Shown here: positions 6,205-9,485 of the stretch, piece after piece | How positions within the stretch are numbered: the stretch's first letter is position 1 | Layout: each line of letters opens with the position of its first letter | Source: Clostridiaceae bacterium | GTDB taxonomy: Bacteria > Bacillota > Clostridia > Oscillospirales > Acutalibacteraceae | Direction: 5' to 3' | DNA: 9,485 bases | Assembly (NCBI GenBank): GCA_016292575.1 | Contig: JAEDIH010000069.1 | Location: 1-9,485, forward strand | The notes under the pieces: model-generated | The model's input: the letters and a program-made list of their open reading frames with translations, nothing else | What the model was told of the DNA's origin: nothing | Database searches by the model: none | Made by a program: the position numbers and the translations under genes

Positions 6205-6738
6205 ATGAATATATGGCATGACATTTCACCGAAAAGAATAAAGCCCAATCAGTTCTACGCGGTTATCGAAATTTCAAAGGGTAATAAGAACAAATATGAG
6301 CTTGACAAGGAGACGGGAATGCTCAAGCTTGACCGCGTTCTTTTCACCTCAACCCACTATCCGGCAAACTACGGCTTCATTCCGCGCACATATGCAAGCG
6401 ATAACGACCCGCTGGATGTCCTTGTGCTTTGCAGCGAGCAGATAAGACCCATGACCATAGTTGAATGCAAGCCTATCGGCGTGCTGAAGATGACGGACAG
6501 CGGAATGAGCGATGAAAAAATCATTGCCGTTCCAATCAATGACCCGAACTATAACAGCTATGAGGATGTTTCACAGCTTCCTGCGCACCGTTTTGAGGAA
6601 ATCCGCCATTTCTTTGAGGTCTACAAGACCCTTGAGCACGACCACACCACAACTGTTTCCGAAATCTGCGACAATGAAGAGGCAAAAAAAATCATTGCAA
6701 ACTGCATTGACAGATATATCGAGTATTATCAGAGATAA
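6205..6738 (+). CDS. ppa: Inorganic pyrophosphatase, family I (soluble)
   Basis: This 177-residue cytoplasmic enzyme hydrolyses pyrophosphate to two phosphates and so pulls biosynthetic reactions forward; it needs Mg2+. The active site of family I is complete when aligned by eye with the E. coli enzyme: E22, K30, E32, R44, Y56, the signature DNDPLDVLV with D66, D68 and D71, then D98, D103, K105, and Y140-K141. The length matches bacterial family I enzymes (about 170-180). The start is ATG 6205 with AAGGAG (6191-6196) at 8-bp spacing; the frame is open further up to a TTG at 6142, but that overlaps the promoter. It is transcribed alone, divergently from the transporter operon. Many Bacillota use the unrelated family II (ppaC) enzyme, so a family I gene is a useful lineage marker. 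Confidence 0.95.
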   Translation: MNIWHDISPKRIKPNQFYAVIEISKGNKNKYELDKETGMLKLDRVLFTSTHYPANYGFIPRTYASDNDPLDVLVLCSEQIRPMTIVECKPIGVLKMTDSGMSDEKIIAVPINDPNYNSYEDVSQLPAHRFEEIRHFFEVYKTLEHDHTTTVSEICDNEEAKKIIANCIDRYIEYYQR

Positions 6739-6895
6739 TAAAGCTGCAATATAACGAAACTGCTCTGAAAACACAGAAACAAACATAAAAAAGGCACAAC
6801 AAAACACAAGCCATAAAAACGGCTTGAAAGAGTAAATAAAAAGCGAAGCATAAAATCCTGATTTTTCAAGGGATTTGGGTTTGTCCGCAGTTTGG

Positions 6896-6922
6896 TGCGT
6901 AGCTTTGTGCTACGCATTTTTT
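6896..6922 (+). terminator. Strong intrinsic terminator
   Basis: TGCGTAGC (6896-6903) and GCTACGCA (6909-6916) form a perfect 8-bp stem with a TTTGT loop, followed by six T. It lies 157 bp after the ppa stop and only 14 bp before the Shine-Dalgarno site of the next gene. The intervening 6739-6895 holds no gene; only weak hairpins (e.g. CAAGCC/GGCTTG at about 6808-6827) are seen there. Confidence 0.85.
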
Positions 6923-6950
6923 ATTATTTATTATTTAAGGAGGTAGAATT

Positions 6951-7499
6951 ATGTGGATTTTTATTATTGGGCTTTTAATAATTATTGTCATATCGGCAAT
7001 TTCGCAGGCAGAAAACAACAAATACGATAGAGAAGTTCAATCAACTGCACAAAAGAATTACATTGAGGAAAATAATATAACAAAGACAGCGGACTATGAA
7101 TATGAAAATTTTATTCGTGATAAATTTGTTAGATTTATCGCAGACGATAAAAACAAAACAATCTATATTTCTGATACAAGCAAAGACTTTAATGAGTACT
7201 CATATTCTGATATTGTCGGTTGTGAAATAATCACAGATAATCAGGTTACAGGCGGAATAACGCGTGCTGTAGTAGGCGGATTGATAGCGGGCGGAGCGGG
7301 TGCTATTGTCGGAGCTACAACCGCTAAAAATCATATAATGTCATACAAGCTTATTTTTTATTTCAATAATGTAGAAAATCCCAAAAGGGAAATTATTTTA
7401 ATCAATACCAAAACATCTACAAAAAACAACGAATATATTAATGCTGTTAAATTCGCTGAAAATGTAAGTGCAACAATTAAAGCAATATTAAATCATTAA
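6951..7499 (+). CDS. Membrane-anchored protein with glycine-rich segment, unknown function
   Basis: This 182-residue protein has one N-terminal membrane helix (residues 2-18, WIFIIGLLIIIVISAIS) and a soluble part. The soluble part has two beta-rich stretches: FVRFIADDKNKTIYISD leading to YSDIVGCEIITDN, and YKLIFYFNN leading to REIILINT. They flank the glycine-rich segment GGITRAVVGGLIAGGAGAIV (101-120). This layout is seen in SHOCT-associated, PH-like bacterial proteins of unknown role; the resemblance is by eye only. The start has a very strong site, AAGGAGGT, 6 bp upstream. Base composition differs from its neighbours: 16 G/C in bases 7021-7080 against 34 in 6361-6420 of ppa. With its place at the distal end of a prophage late operon, this suggests foreign origin, possibly a lysogenic-conversion gene. 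No promoter is obvious. Confidence 0.75.
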   Translation: MWIFIIGLLIIIVISAISQAENNKYDREVQSTAQKNYIEENNITKTADYEYENFIRDKFVRFIADDKNKTIYISDTSKDFNEYSYSDIVGCEIITDNQVTGGITRAVVGGLIAGGAGAIVGATTAKNHIMSYKLIFYFNNVENPKREIILINTKTSTKNNEYINAVKFAENVSATIKAILNH

Positions 7500-7545
7500 T
7501 TAAAACGGGGGTTATATGCCCCGCTTCAGACTGTCGAAAAAAGGA

Positions 7546-7588
7546 GCTGTCGCAAATCGGTAAAACGAAGAGTGACAGCCCGTTTTTT
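7546..7588 (+). terminator. Terminator candidate after the AT-rich gene
   Basis: GCTGTCGC (7546-7553) pairs with GTGACAGC (7572-7579), eight pairs with one G-U, an 18-nt loop, then CCGTTTTTT. A separate short stem, CGGGG/CCCCG (7506-7523), lies closer to the stop codon but has no T run. Confidence 0.45.
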
Positions 7589-7603
7589 AAAGACTTAGTC
7601 CGG

Positions 7604-7637
7604 AAAAAGAAAAACCGCCGTCAGAATTTGACAGCGG
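7604..7637 (-). terminator. Intrinsic terminator of the prophage late operon
   Basis: On the - strand CCGC-T-GTCA (7637-7629) pairs with TGAC-G-GCGG (7623-7615) around a 5-nt loop, with one mismatch, and is followed by TTTTTCTTTTT (7614-7604). It sits about 50 bp after the holin stop codon and fits as the end of the leftward transcript. Confidence 0.8.
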
Positions 7638-7685
7638 AGAGTATAGCGGTGCGACAGCCCCCGTTTTGTTTGTTTGATTTAACGC

Positions 7686-7988
7686 TCAAGCACTTTCGCC
7701 AAGCTTGTAAACCTCGCTTTCAATGAGGGCGGTAACCTCGTCAACATCAAAAACAAGACCCTTTGAAAGCAGGAACTGAACCACCCAGTCCTTTTTCTTG
7801 ATTCCGGCTTTTTCGCTGTTTTTAAAAAGCTGTTCGGCCGCTTTGACCGCCGTTCTGATCCAGAATTCAAGCTTTTCGTTCTTTTCGGCAGAAAGGCGTG
7901 AACGGACAAACGGAATGAAAAAGCCCGTGAGTATTGCTGAAACAACGGTTATTGCAATTTCAAGAATTGTTGTAATGTCATATTTCAT
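7686..7988 (-). CDS. Phage holin, LLH-type
   Basis: This 100-residue protein probably forms or triggers lesions in the cell membrane at the end of the phage cycle so that the endolysin can reach the wall. It has one N-terminal membrane helix (about residues 5-25, ITTILEIAITVVSAILTGFF) and a charged soluble part. The family-like features are AVKAAEQLF (42-50), KKKDWVVQFLLSKG, and the ending VDEVTALIESEVYKLGE; these match what is known of LLH holins (superfamily 6). The start is ATG 7988, supported by GGAGGA (7996-8001) at 7-bp spacing. The longer frame from ATG 8033 would overlap the preceding gene and lacks a ribosome site. It is the last gene before the terminator. Confidence 0.75.
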   Translation of the reverse strand: MKYDITTILEIAITVVSAILTGFFIPFVRSRLSAEKNEKLEFWIRTAVKAAEQLFKNSEKAGIKKKDWVVQFLLSKGLVFDVDEVTALIESEVYKLGESA

Positions 7989-8007
7989 TTTGATATCCTC
8001 CAAAAGC

Positions 8008-8259
8008 TTATTCAACCTTTTTTTCAAGGTCATATATTCTGTGGTTTATAACCTTAATTTGTTCTTCCACCACCGGCATACGCTTTGCAAAGTTGTTGTG
8101 CTCGCGCACCTCGCGCGTCAGCTCGTCAAGCTTGCAGTCCGTGACCGCAAGACCGGTTTCAATTTTTGCTTCGGTGCTTTTTGCCGCGCGGTAATTCGTA
8201 ATGATAACGCCGAGGAGAGAAAGACCGCCCGTTATCAGAGCAACAATAATCTGAGCCAT
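8008..8259 (-). CDS. Phage membrane-segment/coiled-coil protein of the lysis module
   Basis: This 83-residue protein has an N-terminal membrane helix (residues 2-21, AQIIVALITGGLSLLGVIIT) followed by a hydrophilic, largely helical part with a likely coiled coil (about 45-83, LDELTREVREHNNFAKRM to NHRIYDLEKKVE). Such small proteins are common beside endolysins in phages of Clostridia and are usually left hypothetical. The arrangement is the reverse of XhlA, which has its coiled coil first and membrane segment last, so I do not call it XhlA. It may be a holin partner or holin regulator. The start is supported by AAAGGAT upstream of ATG 8259; that ribosome site lies inside the read-through frame of the endolysin gene. 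Confidence 0.7.
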   Translation of the reverse strand: MAQIIVALITGGLSLLGVIITNYRAAKSTEAKIETGLAVTDCKLDELTREVREHNNFAKRMPVVEEQIKVINHRIYDLEKKVE

Positions 8260-8262
8260 GCT

Positions 8263-8316
8263 TCACATCCTTTCGCAGTAATCAAGGCAGACCCAGCCGC
8301 TGGGCGTTCTGCCCTA
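8263..8316 (-). other. In-frame continuation of the endolysin beyond its TAG codon
   Basis: After the TAG at 8316-8314 the same frame reads GRTPSGWVCLDYCERM and ends at TGA (8265-8263). That is the typical closing strand of a bacterial SH3 domain (W-G-x-T-x-S-G-W-hydrophobic), with Trp expected at the TAG position. The continuation ends 3 bp before the next gene's ATG, the tight packing usual in this operon. So the ancestral gene was very probably 236 codons long. The cause may be a TGG-to-TAG point mutation, suppression in vivo, or an assembly error. Confidence 0.75.
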
Positions 8317-8973
8317 GTTTCCCGAAGTTTCAAAAACCGTGAACTCAAGACCTTTTACGTAGCCGTTTGCCTTGTATCCGGCAAGTCGGAGAACCTTTTT
8401 TTGCGCGTCTGCGGAAAGACTTTGGAAGCTTATGCGCTCAAAGCTTGTTGACGCGCCCTTGCGCACATTAAGGACGTCGGCCCTTGAAACTCTGTAGTTT
8501 CCGGGGCTGTATTTTTTTGCCGCGCCGCCGGCTTTCGGTTTAAAGTTCTCCTCGCTCCATTTTTCCGGGTCGAGCCAATCGCCGCCGGAAAGCTTTTTGA
8601 GCCCGAGATGCAGATGAATTCCGGTTGCCTTGCCTGTCATTCCGGTGTAGCCGAGAACGGTGCTGTTGTCAACTTTCTGTCCCTTTTTCACCTTGATACG
8701 GTCAAGATGATAATGCAGCATCTTGACTCCAAGCCGAGGATAACCGACCCAGACGTACTTTGCACCGCCGTAAGCCCAATCGCGTCCGCAGGAGAGGACC
8801 GTGCCGCTCTCAACTGCATACTGCGCAAGCTTTTTGCGGTTCGTTGAGTAATCGGCGCCGGAGTGGAAGGCGGCGGTTTTTCCGCCTGCCGTGCTGAAAG
8901 GCTCGCGGTATCCGAAAGGGGAGGAGAGCCAATGCTTTTCACCGTGGAAGATGAGTTTAGAAACCTCGCTCAT
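8314..8973 (-). CDS. Phage endolysin: M23 peptidase plus SH3 domain, ended by TAG
   Basis: This 219-residue protein should cleave peptide cross-bridges or stems in peptidoglycan for host lysis. The M23 (LytM/lysostaphin) fold spans about residues 10-140. Zinc ligands are H37 and D41 in HSGADYS and H122 in HLHLG; the likely catalytic histidines are H120 and one of H87/H89 in LHYHL. Residues 159-219 form an SH3-type wall-binding domain that starts RVSRADVLNVRKGAS and stops before its last strand. There is no signal peptide, consistent with release through a holin. The start overlaps the stop of the preceding 40-residue gene (ATGA), with AAAAAGGAGG just upstream. TAG is used by none of the other twelve genes in the window, and the frame continues with SH3-like sequence (see the separate entry), so the SH3 domain is probably truncated here. 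Confidence 0.9.
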   Translation of the reverse strand: MSEVSKLIFHGEKHWLSSPFGYREPFSTAGGKTAAFHSGADYSTNRKKLAQYAVESGTVLSCGRDWAYGGAKYVWVGYPRLGVKMLHYHLDRIKVKKGQKVDNSTVLGYTGMTGKATGIHLHLGLKKLSGGDWLDPEKWSEENFKPKAGGAAKKYSPGNYRVSRADVLNVRKGASTSFERISFQSLSADAQKKVLRLAGYKANGYVKGLEFTVFETSGN

Positions 8974-9092
8974 GCTTTTTCCTCCTTTTTAAGACCGGTA
9001 GCAGCAAGATACCAAAGAGGCAGAAAAACATTCAGGCAGAAGGCTTCAAGCGCCGCGCGAACAATGCCTTTAACGGCGTATTCAATCGTCAT
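8970..9092 (-). CDS. Small hydrophobic phage protein (40 residues)
   Basis: The frame from ATG 9092 to TGA 8972-8970 encodes MTIEYAVKGIVRAALEAFCL, then NVFLPLWYLAATGLKKEEKA. It has one hydrophobic helix (about 17-34) with a short basic/acidic C-terminus. It is preceded by AAAGGAG at 6-bp spacing, and its TGA overlaps the ATG of the endolysin by 4 bp, so translation of the two is probably coupled. The endolysin's own ribosome site lies within its last codons. No family is recognised. By location it could be a lysis-timing membrane peptide. Confidence 0.65.
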   Translation of the reverse strand: MTIEYAVKGIVRAALEAFCLNVFLPLWYLAATGLKKEEKA

Positions 9093-9106
9093 AAATGCTC
9101 CTTTCT

Positions 9107-9485
9107 TCACCTTGCATAAACTTCAAACCATGAGCCAACCTGACAGACGCCGGCGTTGCCGCTCCAAAAGGCAAGCTGAGTAAAAAGGTCTGTTTCGCTT
9201 GTTTTAAGCTCTGTTTTTGTAACTCCGCCCGAGGCTCCGTAGCCGTATTGATTATAGATTTTTGTTCCCAAAAGCTCTGACCTGAGCGAATACTCCAGCG
9301 AAGAAATGTCAGTTCCGCCCGGTCGGCAGAAATTCTCAATATTACCGATGCCCTTGTAGGCGTTATAAATTCCGTCTCCCTCCCAGCCGTAATAGACATT
9401 GAGATTCTGAACATTTCCTGCCGCAAGGTGTGTTGTTGCCGCGCCTCTGATAAAAAGCTCGGTGAACCTGAGCGGTGTTCCGTCC
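9107..9485 (-). CDS. Phage structural protein, C-terminal 125 residues (5' end missing)
   Basis: The real frame runs from the right edge of the window (first full codon 9484-9482) to TGA 9109-9107. There is no start codon in view because the gene enters from outside. The visible part is Gly-, Asn- and Tyr-rich with beta-type periodicity, e.g. NVQNLNVYYGWEGDGIYNAY, and it ends CQVGSWFEVYAR. That composition suits a tail, baseplate or receptor-binding protein, but I recognise no family. Its place directly before the lysis genes agrees with a late tail gene. It is 14 bp from the next gene, which carries its own ribosome site. Confidence 0.65.
   Translation of the reverse strand, partial: DGTPLRFTELFIRGAATTHLAAGNVQNLNVYYGWEGDGIYNAYKGIGNIENFCRPGGTDISSLEYSLRSELLGTKIYNQYGYGASGGVTKTELKTSETDLFTQLAFWSGNAGVCQVGSWFEVYAR

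Larger units (their letters stand above)
7546..7658. repeat. Inverted repeat with two alternative right arms
   Basis: GCTGTCGCA (7546-7554) is matched perfectly by TGCGACAGC (7650-7658) and almost as well by GTGACAGC (7572-7579). Both right arms are followed by a C-rich run and GTTTT, so they look like duplicated terminator halves. The - strand terminator of the prophage operon lies between them. Confidence 0.4.
7604..9485 (-). mobile_element. Distal end of a prophage late region (lysis module), partial
   Basis: Five closely packed leftward genes end in a terminator: structural protein, small hydrophobic protein, M23 endolysin, coiled-coil membrane protein and LLH-type holin. Spacings are 14 bp, a 4-bp ATGA overlap, 54 bp (3 bp if the endolysin amber is read through) and 19 bp. 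This order of tail genes followed by lysis genes is typical for siphophages of Clostridia. No integrase or attachment site is seen, so the exact boundary with the chromosome between ppa and the holin is unknown. Confidence 0.8.

Noticed and set aside
6824..6856. Possible promoter TTGAAA ... TAAAAT for the AT-rich gene
   Set aside because: The spacing is 21 bp, too long for a standard promoter, and A/T-rich sequence yields such matches by chance.
7500..7685. Prophage attachment site
   Set aside because: Short repeats occur here, but the other end of the prophage is not in the window, so no att core can be shown.
7989..8033. Upstream ATG for the holin
   Set aside because: It would overlap the preceding gene and place charged residues before the membrane helix. 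GGAGGA is at the right distance from ATG 7988 instead.
8314..8316. TAG recoded to an amino acid phage-wide
   Set aside because: No other phage gene in the window contains an in-frame TAG, the other stops in the module are TGA and TAA, and Trp is not the residue used in known TAG-recoded phages (Gln). A point mutation or local suppression explains it better.
9082..9426. 114-codon - strand frame at the right end
   Set aside because: It is out of frame with the true gene. The frame ending at TGA 9109-9107 is open to the window edge, has natural composition and ends just before the next ribosome site; the 114-codon frame is Arg/Ser/Thr-rich and runs into the next gene.
1..9485. tRNA, rRNA, CRISPR array or insertion sequence
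   Set aside because: No cloverleaf-like sequence, regularly spaced repeats, transposase frame or rRNA-like stretch was found by reading both strands.

Overview
The window looks like a chromosomal segment of a low-to-mid GC member of the Bacillota, most likely class Clostridia (Oscillospiraceae/Ruminococcaceae-like). This rests on strong AGGAGG-type Shine-Dalgarno sites, canonical TTGACA/TATAAT-like promoters, a single-chain type glycyl-tRNA synthetase end and a Gram-positive prophage lysis cassette. The family-level placement is an inference.

Positions 1-3676, left to right on the + strand. First comes the 3' end of a glycyl-tRNA synthetase gene (1-107). A short intergenic region follows, with a TATAAT -10 box and a 9-bp inverted repeat. 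Then comes a three-gene operon: two tandem paralogous calcineurin-like metallophosphoesterases with N-terminal secretion signals (289-1281 and 1324-2325) and a clan-A-like glycoside hydrolase with a hydrophobic N-terminus (2357-3637). AT-rich hairpins sit just ahead of the Shine-Dalgarno site of all three genes. A bidirectional terminator (3642-3676) closes the operon.

Positions 3717-6073, leftward on the - strand. A GPH-family sugar:cation symporter (4240-5970) is followed 19 bp later by a small membrane protein with an HEYGHT zinc-peptidase motif (3717-4220). They share a well-formed promoter (TTGACT-17-TAAAAT) whose spacer holds the palindrome TTACCACGGTAA, a likely operator. The secreted hydrolase operon and the transporter operon converge. 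Together they could form a small locus for outside-the-cell dephosphorylation and glycan trimming followed by sugar uptake; this functional link is inferred from proximity only.

Positions 6142-6922. A family I inorganic pyrophosphatase (ppa, 6205-6738) has its own promoter, divergent from the transporter, and a strong intrinsic terminator downstream.

Positions 6951-9485. An AT-rich gene for a membrane-anchored protein with a glycine-rich segment (6951-7499) faces the end of a prophage late operon on the - strand. That operon reads, in transcription order: a partial structural (probably tail) protein (9107-9485), a 40-residue hydrophobic protein (8970-9092), an M23 endolysin (8314-8973), an N-terminal membrane-segment/coiled-coil protein (8008-8259), an LLH-type holin (7686-7988) and a terminator (7604-7637).

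The most notable observation is that the endolysin stops at a TAG codon. The same frame continues for 16 more residues that read like the end of its SH3 domain, with Trp the expected residue at the stop. The continuation ends 3 bp before the next gene. This looks like a single TGG-to-TAG change, or an amber codon that is read through.
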